A stretch of DNA of 64,000 nt from Pectinatus cerevisiiphilus (GTDB lineage: Bacteria > Bacillota > Negativicutes > Selenomonadales > Selenomonadaceae), in the NCBI RefSeq assembly GCF_004341685.1, contig NZ_SMAA01000002.1:1-64000 (forward strand), written 5' to 3'. The notes beneath the pieces were generated by a model. The model was not told where the DNA came from. It did no database searches and saw only the letters and a program-made list of their open reading frames with translations. This document shows, one piece after another, positions 45,690-53,709 of this stretch (its first letter is position 1; each line of letters begins with the position of its first letter). The translations under genes and the position numbers were made by a program.

Positions 45690-46313
45690 TTGAGTAGTGT
45701 AGAACTTTTTAGCAAGGGCGGTCCTGTAATGTATGTGTTATTGCTGTGCTCGTTATGTGTGGCAGCAATAGCAATCGACCGATTTATTTTTTATCGACGG
45801 GCGCAAAAAGGAATAAGCCCTTTTTTAGAGTCACTGCCGGAAATAACGAAAAAACCGTTGGATAATGCTGTGGAAACATGTGAAAAGGAAACAAACGCAG
45901 CAGGTTTTATTGCTACGACGGGCTTGAAAGCAGCTGAAGAAAGTACCGATGTGAAACTTGCACTCGATACTGCTTATGCTTCTGCTGCTATGCAGTTGCG
46001 GGCAAGATTAAATTATCTTTCGATGATTGTTACGTTATCACCTCTTTTGGGGTTGTTGGGAACAATCTCCGGTATGATCCAGTCATTTAGTATTTTCAGC
46101 TTGCAGGCAGGACAACCGCTGGCTATCACCGGTGGCATAGGCGAAGCACTAATCGCTACAGCTACAGGTTTATGTGTAGCTATTTTTGCACTTTTAGTAC
46201 ATACGTATTTTGCCCAGCAGCTGGATAAGATACTTAATGATCTGGACCGTGCGGCATCTATTGTACTGTCTTCTGTTTATAAAGGAAATGAGGGACAAGC
46301 AGATGCGACGTGA
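45690..46313 (+). CDS. exbB: ExbB/TolQ/MotA-family proton channel protein
   Basis: Inner-membrane stator subunit that, with ExbD, uses the proton gradient to energise TonB. The 207-residue protein has one N-terminal helix (GGPVMYVLLLCSLCVAAIAI) and two further helices in the conserved region LSMIVTLSPLLGLLGTISGMIQSF and GIGEALIATATGLCVAIFALLVHTYF. The motifs GLLGTV-like and A-T-G-L match the family. It starts at TTG 45690, right after the ApbE-like stop codon, with AGGAGG inside the end of that gene. It overlaps exbD by 11 bases, indicating translational coupling. Confidence 0.93.
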   Translation: MSSVELFSKGGPVMYVLLLCSLCVAAIAIDRFIFYRRAQKGISPFLESLPEITKKPLDNAVETCEKETNAAGFIATTGLKAAEESTDVKLALDTAYASAAMQLRARLNYLSMIVTLSPLLGLLGTISGMIQSFSIFSLQAGQPLAITGGIGEALIATATGLCVAIFALLVHTYFAQQLDKILNDLDRAASIVLSSVYKGNEGQADAT

Positions 46314-46713
46314 TTTTCGTATTACAGAGGAACCGAAAGTTGTTATAATTCCAATGATTGACATAATGCTTTTCTTATTGGTCTTTTTTATGATAAGTAC
46401 AATTTATATGGTTCAACTCAATACGATGACAGTTAATTTACCAGCAGCTGCCGCAGCACAAAGAGAAACAAAACCTAATCTAGTATCAATAACTGTGACC
46501 GATAAGGGTGACGTAGTATATGATAAAGACCAAACCCCTGTGGATAATCTGGCACAGAGAGTACAGCAATCATTGACGGAGGATACAGATACGGTATTTG
46601 TCCTGCGTGGAGATAGAAACGCTGCTTATGAAGGTATTGCTTCCGTATTAGACGTATTGAAGCAGTCAGGAGCGCGTCATGTATCCATTGCAACTGAAAT
46701 CAAGGGGAGGTAA
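46303..46713 (+). CDS. exbD: ExbD/TolR-family biopolymer transport protein
   Basis: Partner of ExbB with one N-terminal helix and a periplasmic domain, 136 residues. The proton-carrying Asp lies in IIPMIDIMLFLLVFFMI (about residues 16-32), and the C-terminal domain has VFVLRGDRNAAYEGIASVLDVLKQSG, the standard ExbD pattern. The start at ATG 46303 behind GAGGGA is chosen because the longer frame extends deep into exbB. Confidence 0.93.
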   Translation: MRRDFRITEEPKVVIIPMIDIMLFLLVFFMISTIYMVQLNTMTVNLPAAAAAQRETKPNLVSITVTDKGDVVYDKDQTPVDNLAQRVQQSLTEDTDTVFVLRGDRNAAYEGIASVLDVLKQSGARHVSIATEIKGR

Positions 46714-46718
46714 CAGCT

Positions 46719-47402
46719 TTGCAATATCCTACTCATTGGCGGATGGCATTTTTGCTGGCACTTTTCTTTCATTTGGGTGTTTGGCTGGCAGGTAGTTTCA
46801 TCTTGCCGCATTTACATGCGGAAGCACTACCGCCTGAAGAAACGCAGGCTCTTGAATGGGATACTGTCGATGAAGATGATGAACCGCCTGGACCGATAGA
46901 GGAAGAAAAAGAACCAACCCCTTCCGTACCACAAGAACAGAATGCTGCACCGGCAGCAACATCTGAACAGGAAACCCCAGAAGAAGATACAACACCTATA
47001 ATAGCTGAAGAAGACGAACCTGCTACGGCAGAGCTCATCAAAGAAGCGGCGGGTGATCCTTCTAAAAGCGATAAGATAGTGATTGTCAGTAAAGCAATTA
47101 GTGGCGGCGGTGGTGGACAATCAGTACAGATGGGACAGCCCCCTATATTGATAGATGATTTTTATCCACCGGTTAACATTGTGAGTTTTAAAGGCCGTGT
47201 CAGTGTTTATGCCACGATTGACAAGACTGGCAAAATCGTGAAAACGAGGATAGCAGTAACTTCCGGCAGCCCCAGTGTGGATCAGATTGCAATGGATTCC
47301 GCACGCCGGTGGACATTTAAACCGGCACTGGACCAAAACGGCATGCCGATGGAATGCACGAAGATCATTTCGATTCCATTTAATATGCCCGTGCGGAAAT
47401 AA
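46719..47402 (+). CDS. tonB: TonB-family energy transducer
   Basis: Periplasm-spanning protein, 227 residues, transmitting ExbBD energy to an outer-membrane receptor. It has one N-terminal signal-anchor helix (MAFLLALFFHLGVWLAGSFIL). A proline-rich linker (about 40-110) follows that is strongly acidic (EDDEPPGPIEEEKEPTPS) instead of the alternating Glu-Pro/Lys-Pro usual in enteric TonB. The C-terminal domain contains VSVYATIDKTGKIVKTRIAVTSG and ARRWTFKPALDQNGMP, with the family's RWxFxPA. GGGGAGG lies before a TTG start. It probably serves the receptor at the right end of the window or others elsewhere. Confidence 0.9.
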   Translation: MQYPTHWRMAFLLALFFHLGVWLAGSFILPHLHAEALPPEETQALEWDTVDEDDEPPGPIEEEKEPTPSVPQEQNAAPAATSEQETPEEDTTPIIAEEDEPATAELIKEAAGDPSKSDKIVIVSKAISGGGGGQSVQMGQPPILIDDFYPPVNIVSFKGRVSVYATIDKTGKIVKTRIAVTSGSPSVDQIAMDSARRWTFKPALDQNGMPMECTKIISIPFNMPVRK

Positions 47403-47422
47403 TTTTTTTTTGCAATCTTAAT

Positions 47423-47441
47423 GATAATAATAATAATAATC
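47423..47441 (+). promoter_or_regulatory. Second Fur-box-like site before the FTR1 gene
   Basis: A 19-base GAT(AAT)5C-type run, built from a trinucleotide repeat, matches the E. coli Fur consensus at 16 of 19 positions by hand count. It lies in the 61-base gap between tonB and the permease gene, 22 bases before the FTR1 ATG. It may allow internal iron control of the second half of the operon. The low complexity makes a chance match possible. Confidence 0.4.
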
Positions 47442-47463
47442 AATACTGAAAGGACATGCATAA

Positions 47464-48660
47464 ATGAAAAAAGTCATTATGCTCCTGGCGATGCTGATAG
47501 TTTTTTCTGTGGTATTACCGGCACAGGCTGCGCCGAAATGGGAGCAGGTCGGTCAGCATATTACACAGGCTATGGGAGCGGCTCTTGATATTTACAATTC
47601 TGGTGACAATGAGGGAGCAAAGAATGCTGTCAATGATATCTACTACGGCATTTATGAAAAAGATGGTTTGGAAACGGCTATTCGTAACACCGTAGCAGCT
47701 AAAAATGCCAATTTGACAGAATATCAGTTCAGTAAATTAAAGAAACTTATGACACAGGGGGCTGACAGTGCCCAAGTAAAAGAAGCAGCAGATACTTTGC
47801 TCAAAATGATTGATGGTGACGTACAGAGCCTTCAAGGTTCACATGCCGCGCAAGGCGGTTGGGCTTCTTTTTGGCCAGCTTTTATAATCCTTTTACGTGA
47901 AGGTATTGAAGCCATTTTGGTTTTAGCAGCTATTATAGCTTATCTTTGTAAATCGGGCAATGAAAAGTATTTGAGCTATGTTTATAACTATTCAATAGCA
48001 GCAATCATTGCCAGTTTCATTACAGCATATATTTTCAATTCGATTGCCCAGGAGTTCGGCGCTGGTGCCAATCAGGAAATAGTAGAAGGTGTTACTGTCC
48101 TGATTGCTGTGGTGGTTTTGCTTTCTGTCAGCCTTTGGATGGGTGGTAAGTCCAATGCCAAGGTGTGGGAAGCATATATACAGAAAATGGTAAAGACTTC
48201 CATGTCAACAGGCCGTGCGAGAACTCTTGGATTTGCGGCATTTCTGGCCGTGTATCGTGAAGGTGCTGAAGTAGTGCTCTTTTATCAAGCTTTGTTCAAC
48301 AATGCCGCTGGTGATGTTGAAATGATATGGCTTGGTTTTGCAGCGGCTTGTGTGGCGTTGGCCATAATATTCACACTGATTCGTGTAGGTGCGCTGCGCA
48401 TACCTTTACGTCCGTTCTTTATTGGTACAAGTATTTTTATGTATATATTAGCCGTAAGCTTTGCCGGCAGCGGCATCGAAGAATTACAGGAAGGAGGTCT
48501 CATCAGTATTACGCCTATTGAAGGGATTCCTATGCCAAATATAGACATATTAGGTATATATCCAACATATGAAACAATGGCGATACAGGTGATTCTAGTG
48601 ATTGCTGCGATTGTGGGCATTGTTTATTATAAAAAGAAGGATTCATCGCAACCAACATAA
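47464..48660 (+). CDS. FTR1-family iron permease with periplasmic N-terminal domain (FetM/Cj1658-like)
   Basis: Inner-membrane high-affinity iron permease, 398 residues. A signal peptide (to about AQA, residue 22) precedes a periplasmic helical domain of about 110 residues. Seven hydrophobic helices follow, carrying the two iron-translocation motifs REGIEAILVL (about 143) and REGAEVVLFY (about 264). The C-terminus has a short Lys-rich tail. This architecture is that of bacterial FTR1 proteins paired with P19, as in Campylobacter and uropathogenic E. coli. GAAAGGAC precedes the ATG. The P19 gene follows after 24 bases. Confidence 0.93.
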   Translation: MKKVIMLLAMLIVFSVVLPAQAAPKWEQVGQHITQAMGAALDIYNSGDNEGAKNAVNDIYYGIYEKDGLETAIRNTVAAKNANLTEYQFSKLKKLMTQGADSAQVKEAADTLLKMIDGDVQSLQGSHAAQGGWASFWPAFIILLREGIEAILVLAAIIAYLCKSGNEKYLSYVYNYSIAAIIASFITAYIFNSIAQEFGAGANQEIVEGVTVLIAVVVLLSVSLWMGGKSNAKVWEAYIQKMVKTSMSTGRARTLGFAAFLAVYREGAEVVLFYQALFNNAAGDVEMIWLGFAAACVALAIIFTLIRVGALRIPLRPFFIGTSIFMYILAVSFAGSGIEELQEGGLISITPIEGIPMPNIDILGIYPTYETMAIQVILVIAAIVGIVYYKKKDSSQPT

Positions 48661-48684
48661 TGTTATTTTAAGAGGAGTGTATTT

Positions 48685-49239
48685 ATGAAAAAGTTTAGGT
48701 CGTTGTTCGCAGTTTTTGCTGCAATGGTATCATTATTTGCTTTTGTCGGTGCTGCATCTGCTGCAGGCTTTCAGGAATATCCGATCGGAGACGAACAAGA
48801 AGCAGCTAATGAACATTTTAAAGTCGCACTTGTTTACTTCCAGCCTATCGAAATGGAACCTAAGGGAATGATGCTCGAACCAGATAAAGCTGACATTCAT
48901 ATGGAAACAGACATTCATGCTACTGAAGGTAATAACACAGGCTTTGGTGTTGGTGAATGGATCCCTTATCTTACCGTTCATTATAAACTTACAAAACAGG
49001 AAACTGGTGAATCAATTGAAGGCGTATTCATGCCGATGAACGCTGACGATGGCCCTCATTACGGAGCTAATGTAAAAATGCTGGGTGCTGGTACCTATGA
49101 TTGCGAATTTACGATCGACAGCCCGCTGCGTATGAACTATGGACTCCATGTAGATAAAGATACTGGTGTTGAAGGACGTTTCTGGGAAACACCGGTTGTT
49201 ATGCATTGGACATTCAACTACGTTCCCAGAAATTGGTAA
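48685..49239 (+). CDS. Periplasmic iron-transport protein of the P19/Tp34 (FetP) family
   Basis: Secreted metal-binding protein of 184 residues that hands iron to the FTR1 permease. The signal peptide ends near ASAAG (about 27). The mature part shows EYPIGDEQE, ALVYFQPIEMEPKGMM, ADIHMETDIHATEGN, GFGVGEWIPYLTVHYKL, FMPMNADDGPHYGANVKM and YGLHVDKDTG. Together these supply the Met, His, Glu and Asp residues that bind Cu and Fe in P19. GAGGAG lies before the ATG. The strong hairpin after the gene may favour its accumulation over the downstream membrane components. Confidence 0.94.
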   Translation: MKKFRSLFAVFAAMVSLFAFVGAASAAGFQEYPIGDEQEAANEHFKVALVYFQPIEMEPKGMMLEPDKADIHMETDIHATEGNNTGFGVGEWIPYLTVHYKLTKQETGESIEGVFMPMNADDGPHYGANVKMLGAGTYDCEFTIDSPLRMNYGLHVDKDTGVEGRFWETPVVMHWTFNYVPRNW

Positions 49240-49258
49240 GAAATACAACTGAAATATT

Positions 49259-49307
49259 CCTGTCCGACATTAAGCCGTTGGTGTGGCTTAGGCCGGACAG
49301 GGCTTTT
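49259..49307 (+). terminator. Intra-operon hairpin after the P19 gene
   Basis: CCTGTCCG (49259-49266) pairs with CGGACAGG (49294-49301), with an inner AAGCC/GGCTT stem, and CTTTTT follows. It sits 20 bases before the next start codon. It probably causes partial termination or protects the upstream mRNA end. Confidence 0.65.
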
Positions 49308-49326
49308 TCATTGAAAGGAACAAGTT

Positions 49327-50589
49327 ATGTTACAAACTTTTTTGCAACAATTCATTCCGGCTATGGAGCAAGGTGTTACATTGGCTGTTCCCTTGGGAAT
49401 TTTGCTAGCAATTCTCGTAAATATGGACACGAAAGAATATAAGAAGACTTTTTTTCGCGCTTTAGCATGGGGCTTTTGGGGTTCCATATTTATTGTGGTT
49501 GTCAAAGTTGGTACACGAAATGCGGTCAGCCGTGAAGTTTTTGAGAGTTTGGCAATAGTCGTTGCTGTTTGTGCTGAAATCGCTATATTGCTGTTTTTCT
49601 TTAGGAAAGATATGCGAAAAAGAAAAATAAAAGATAAAAAGGTTTCCGGTGCAGTGGCAGCTATGGTTGTGGCACTATGCCTATATCATGGCATGGAAAT
49701 TTGGCTTATTCCTGTAACAACGCTTGTTACAGCAGCTGGCAATTATTTTACGGTTATGGTTTTGATCAGACTATTGGGTTTTGCGTTTGGTTTTGGTTTT
49801 TCTGTCCTTGGTGGATATCTTGTACATAAGGCTGCGGCCGCTCTTTATTATGGAAGGCTGCTGTTTGTTTTTACTGTACAGTTAGCTGCAATTTTTTTAC
49901 AGCAAATTATATTTTTAATACAGATAATGATGGCGAGACAGTTCTTGCCCGGTGGACCTTTAATGAAGGTTATGGCACCGTTAATAGATCATCAGTCATG
50001 GTTCATTTTTATTGTGTTTTTTATTACGGTATTGGTTCCTGTTACGCTCTTTTTGCAGAAAAAACCACAGCGTCCACAGGGAACGAATCCTGCCCAGTAT
50101 AGAAAAATTCTTATGTATGCCAAGCATAAATTGCGCTGGGGAACAGCAGTGATAATAAGCTTGTGCATAATGGTAGCAATATCGAGTTATGGCAGCGTTT
50201 ATGCCAATAAAAAAGAAATATTAGTGCCGGCAGTGCCTGTAAATGCGGTTGACGGTAATGTTAGTGTTTCTCTTGATAAAGTTAATGACGGACATTTGCA
50301 TAGATTTGTGTATAAAGCATCCGGTGGAGAAATGGTTCGCTTTATTGTTATACAAAAAGGCGGGTCTTCTTATGGAGTCGGACTTGACGCTTGTGAAATC
50401 TGTGGGGCCACAGGTTATTATGAAAAAGATGGTCAGGTTATCTGCAGATTGTGTGATGTCAGAATGAATAAGGCAACTATCGGTATGAAAGGTGGCTGCA
50501 ACCCGATTCCCGTTGAGTATAAAGTGGCAAACGGCAGTATAAATGTCACTCAGGCCAGTCTAGAAAAAGACCGGGACAAATTTAAATGA
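49327..50589 (+). CDS. DUF2318 multi-pass membrane protein (Cj1660-like), cysteine-rich C-terminus
   Basis: Inner-membrane protein of 420 residues with about eight helices and a C-terminal extracytoplasmic DUF2318 domain of about 110 residues. That domain contains VGLDACEICGATGYYEKDGQVICRLCDVRMN-type spacing: two CxxC pairs (DACEIC near 352, CRLCD near 369) and TIGMKGGCNPIP near 380, probably a metal or Fe-S site. Proteins of this family occupy the same place in Campylobacter p19 and E. coli fet clusters, between the iron-binding protein and the ABC genes. A redox or iron-handling role is likely but not proven. AAAGGAACAAGTT precedes the ATG. Confidence 0.85.
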   Translation: MLQTFLQQFIPAMEQGVTLAVPLGILLAILVNMDTKEYKKTFFRALAWGFWGSIFIVVVKVGTRNAVSREVFESLAIVVAVCAEIAILLFFFRKDMRKRKIKDKKVSGAVAAMVVALCLYHGMEIWLIPVTTLVTAAGNYFTVMVLIRLLGFAFGFGFSVLGGYLVHKAAAALYYGRLLFVFTVQLAAIFLQQIIFLIQIMMARQFLPGGPLMKVMAPLIDHQSWFIFIVFFITVLVPVTLFLQKKPQRPQGTNPAQYRKILMYAKHKLRWGTAVIISLCIMVAISSYGSVYANKKEILVPAVPVNAVDGNVSVSLDKVNDGHLHRFVYKASGGEMVRFIVIQKGGSSYGVGLDACEICGATGYYEKDGQVICRLCDVRMNKATIGMKGGCNPIPVEYKVANGSINVTQASLEKDRDKFK

Positions 50590-50612
50590 TGCAGCGAGAG
50601 GAGTGACCGGTT

Positions 50613-51893
50613 TTGTTTTGGCAGATGGTAAAAGGAGCTATAATGCGGCAGAGCCGCCGACTTTTGTTAGTGGCATTGACTGTAGCTTTAGGCGTATCTT
50701 TGGCAACGGCCATGCTCAACGTAATGTTTGATGTCGGGGATAAAGTTAATCAGGAATTAAAGGCCTATGGTGCAAATATCGTAGTTACACCAAAAAATGC
50801 GTCCGTATTGAAAGACGTTTATGGTTTGGATGATACGAGTGCGCGTATGGAATACTTGAATGAATCAGACTTGGGCAAAATTAAAACAATATTTTGGACA
50901 AATAATATTGTTGCATTTGCTCCGCAGCTTAATGCGTCTATAAGCTTGCAGGATGGGCAGACAGTTAATATAGAAGGCACCTGGTTTGACCACCAAATGC
51001 TCCTGCCGACAGGAGAATATTTCTCTACAGGTGATAAATATTTGAAATCATGGTGGCAGGTTGACGGTGCATGGGCTAACGATGACGGCAGTAATGGTGT
51101 TATGGTTGGTAAAAAGCTGGCAAAAGATCTCAATGTAAATCCAGGTGATACGATAACCTACAAAAAACCGGATGGACAGACTGACGTGCTGACGGTAAGT
51201 GGAATTGTAAGTGGCGGAGGCAATGAAGAAAACGCTATATTGGCACCATTGGCTTTTGTGCAGAATTTGACGGGATTGCAAAATAAAATTGATCAGGTCG
51301 AAGTCAGTGCTGTAACGACACCAGAAAATGAACTTGCCCGTAAAGCAGCAGCCAATCCGAAGAGCCTGACGATGAAGGAATATGAAATATGGTATTGTAC
51401 CTCATACGTAAGTTCAATAGCATTTCAGATAGAAGAAGTAATTCCGGATTCCGTGGCACATCCAGTACGGCAAATAGCTGAATCGGAAGGAAAAATCTTA
51501 GATAAGACACAAATGCTGATGCTGCTCATAACAGGGCTTAGCTTGTTGAGTTCTATCCTTGGCGTATCCAACCTTGTGAGTGCTAATATTATGGAAAGAA
51601 GCCGTGAACTGGGATTGTTAAAAGCGCTGGGGGCTACTAATTTGGCGATCGTGCTGCTGATTTTGACAGAGATATTCTTGGCAGGATTGGCTGGCGGAAT
51701 TTGCGGCTACTTTATCGGTCTGGGCTTTGCGCAAATCATAGGGAATACAGTGTTTAATTCAAGCATTGCGATTAATATAGTAGTCGTACCTATAGTAGCA
51801 GGGCTCATGTCATTGGTTATATTACTGGGCAGCCTGCCGGCTATCCGAATGATCTTGTCCCTGCGGCCGGCGATTGTTCTTCATGGCAGGTGA
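50613..51893 (+). CDS. ABC transporter permease, MacB/FtsX type (first of pair)
   Basis: Inner-membrane subunit of 426 residues with the mechanotransmission topology. It has one N-terminal helix (RRLLLVALTVALGVSLATAML), a large periplasmic MacB-PCD domain (about 40-290) with Gly-Ala-Asn motif KAYGANIVVTPKN, then three helices in the FtsX domain including ERSRELGLLKALGATN and a C-terminal LRPAIVLHGR. Such transporters move signals or substrates in the periplasm rather than import them. It starts at TTG 50613 behind GAGAGGAG. It corresponds to the cj1661/1662 position of the p19 cluster. Confidence 0.9.
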   Translation: MFWQMVKGAIMRQSRRLLLVALTVALGVSLATAMLNVMFDVGDKVNQELKAYGANIVVTPKNASVLKDVYGLDDTSARMEYLNESDLGKIKTIFWTNNIVAFAPQLNASISLQDGQTVNIEGTWFDHQMLLPTGEYFSTGDKYLKSWWQVDGAWANDDGSNGVMVGKKLAKDLNVNPGDTITYKKPDGQTDVLTVSGIVSGGGNEENAILAPLAFVQNLTGLQNKIDQVEVSAVTTPENELARKAAANPKSLTMKEYEIWYCTSYVSSIAFQIEEVIPDSVAHPVRQIAESEGKILDKTQMLMLLITGLSLLSSILGVSNLVSANIMERSRELGLLKALGATNLAIVLLILTEIFLAGLAGGICGYFIGLGFAQIIGNTVFNSSIAINIVVVPIVAGLMSLVILLGSLPAIRMILSLRPAIVLHGR

Positions 51894-51902
51894 GAAAACT
51901 TA

Positions 51903-53033
51903 ATGAAAAAATATAGAATGTACTTTATTATGGTCATAAATGCGTTGCTGCGGCGGCGTACAAGAATGGCTATCGCCCTGCTGGCAGTTGCGGTCGGGGC
52001 AACTATCATCTCTGGAATGATAACTGTTTATCGAGAAATTCCGCAGCAGATGGGACGTGAATTTAGAGCGTATGGTGCCAATCTGCTTATTTTACCGGGA
52101 AAAGACCGCAGCACGTTATCAGGCGATGAAGTAAAGAAAATAAGTGACAGTTTAAGTGATTATGAAATAGTAGGGGTTGCCCCATTTCTGTACGAAAGAT
52201 TGAAGATAAATGAACAACCAATACTGACTGGCGGTGCTGATTTCGCTATGCTGCAAAAGGTAACTCCTTATTGGCAGATAACAGGTAATTGGCCGCAAGA
52301 AGGAAAACAAGAAATTCTGCTTGGTGATGAAGAAGCACAAAGAATGAGTATCAAACCAGGGCAGACCGTTCTTGTAAGCGCGGGCAATGATGCTGCTGAG
52401 CAGACTTTTGTAGTTTCCGGTATAGTCCATACAGGGGGTAAGGAAGAACAATTTGCCTTTATGGATTTGGCGCTGTTACAGAAAATGCTCCAAAAAGAAG
52501 ACCAAGTCAGTTTAGCACAGATAAGTATTGTCGCTGATGGAACGGTACTGGAAAATGTCAGCAAAATGATAAGCGAAAAGTATCCAGATGTCCAACCGCA
52601 GTTAGTAAAGCAGATCGCCCATTCGGAAGAAACCGTTTTGAGTAAACTGCAAGCACTTGTCCTTTTGGTTACAATGGTCGTTTTATTACTGACATTAATC
52701 TGTGTAGCGACGACGATGATGGCAGTTGTTACTGAACGGCGTCGTGAAATAGGGTTGAAAAAAGCACTTGGCGCAGAAAACAAAAATATCATCTGTGAAT
52801 TTTTGGGTGAAGGATGTATATTGGGATTTTTCGGCGGCGTGTTAGGAGCAGGGCTAGGCTATTTATTTGCCCAGCTTGTAAGTATGAACGTATTCGGCCG
52901 CACAATCGAATTTGCACCATCAATTGCAGTGTTTTCGATAGTTCTGTCAATTGTTATAACAGGCATAGCCAGCCTTATACCGGTGCGTATTGCTACAAAT
53001 GTTGAACCGGCAATCGTATTGCGCGGTGAATGA
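51903..53033 (+). CDS. ABC transporter permease, MacB/FtsX type (second of pair)
   Basis: Second permease of 376 residues with the same layout as its neighbour: an N-terminal helix (MAIALLAVAVGATIISGMI), a periplasmic domain with EFRAYGANLLILPGKDR, and three C-terminal helices around ERRREIGLKKALGAEN, ending VEPAIVLRGE. It is somewhat shorter and clearly paralogous to the first, so the transporter is probably a heterodimer. It begins 10 bases after the first permease stop, and its stop overlaps the ATPase leader. Confidence 0.9.
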   Translation: MKKYRMYFIMVINALLRRRTRMAIALLAVAVGATIISGMITVYREIPQQMGREFRAYGANLLILPGKDRSTLSGDEVKKISDSLSDYEIVGVAPFLYERLKINEQPILTGGADFAMLQKVTPYWQITGNWPQEGKQEILLGDEEAQRMSIKPGQTVLVSAGNDAAEQTFVVSGIVHTGGKEEQFAFMDLALLQKMLQKEDQVSLAQISIVADGTVLENVSKMISEKYPDVQPQLVKQIAHSEETVLSKLQALVLLVTMVVLLLTLICVATTMMAVVTERRREIGLKKALGAENKNIICEFLGEGCILGFFGGVLGAGLGYLFAQLVSMNVFGRTIEFAPSIAVFSIVLSIVITGIASLIPVRIATNVEPAIVLRGE

Positions 53034-53044
53034 GGAGGATGGTC

Positions 53045-53704
53045 ATGAGTTTATTGGAATTAAAAGATGTATCTATGGCCTATGGCGGAAAAGTATTCGC
53101 TTTGCAGGACATCAATATGACTGTTGAAAAAGGTGAGTGGCTGGCGATAATGGGTCCGTCAGGTTCCGGCAAGACTACTCTTATGAACATAATTGGGTGT
53201 ATGGATAAAGCTACATCGGGAACAGTAATTTTGGATGGAATAGACTTGACTGATGTTACCCATCAGCAATTGACAACCATGCGCCGTGATAAAATTGGCA
53301 TGGTATTTCAGCAGTTTCATCTTATTCCGTATCTGACCGCAGTAGAAAATATAATGGTTGCCCAATATTACCATAGTTTACCTGATAAAAAGGAAGCCTT
53401 GGCGGCTTTGGACCGAGTGGGGTTGGAGGATCGTGCCAACCATCTGCCCAGCCAGTTATCAGGCGGTGAACAGCAGCGTGTGTGTATTGCCCGTGCACTT
53501 ATTAATTATCCAGTTTTGATTTTAGCGGATGAACCGACAGGGAACCTTGATGAAGCAAATGAAAGACTGGTTATGAAGATATTCCATGAGCTTCACGACG
53601 AGGGACATACTATTTTGACTGTAACTCACGCACCGGAAGTTGGCAGGGAAGCGCAACGGGAAATCATTATAGAACATGGACGTATTGCGAACAGTGAGGT
53701 ATGA
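53045..53704 (+). CDS. ABC transporter ATP-binding protein (MacB/LolD-like)
   Basis: Cytoplasmic ATPase of 219 residues driving the two FtsX-type permeases. Walker A GPSGSGKTTLMNIIG (about 38-52), Q-loop FQQFHLIP, signature LSGGEQQRVCIARAL, Walker B LILADEPTGNLD and the H-loop Val-Thr-His are all present. GAGGAGG (53032-53038) lies 6 bases before ATG 53045, which I prefer over the in-frame ATG at 53030. The stop overlaps the open frame of the lipoprotein that follows. Confidence 0.95.
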   Translation: MSLLELKDVSMAYGGKVFALQDINMTVEKGEWLAIMGPSGSGKTTLMNIIGCMDKATSGTVILDGIDLTDVTHQQLTTMRRDKIGMVFQQFHLIPYLTAVENIMVAQYYHSLPDKKEALAALDRVGLEDRANHLPSQLSGGEQQRVCIARALINYPVLILADEPTGNLDEANERLVMKIFHELHDEGHTILTVTHAPEVGREAQREIIIEHGRIANSEV

Positions 53705-53709
53705 TCGGG

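Noticed and set aside
46769-47120. Several minus-strand ORFs rich in Ser, Cys or Phe opposite tonB
   Set aside because: They mirror the acidic, proline-rich linker codons of tonB and have no ribosome binding sites.
47420-47441. CRISPR or larger repeat array
   Set aside because: Only a short AAT trinucleotide run; there are no spaced direct repeats anywhere in the window that look like CRISPR.
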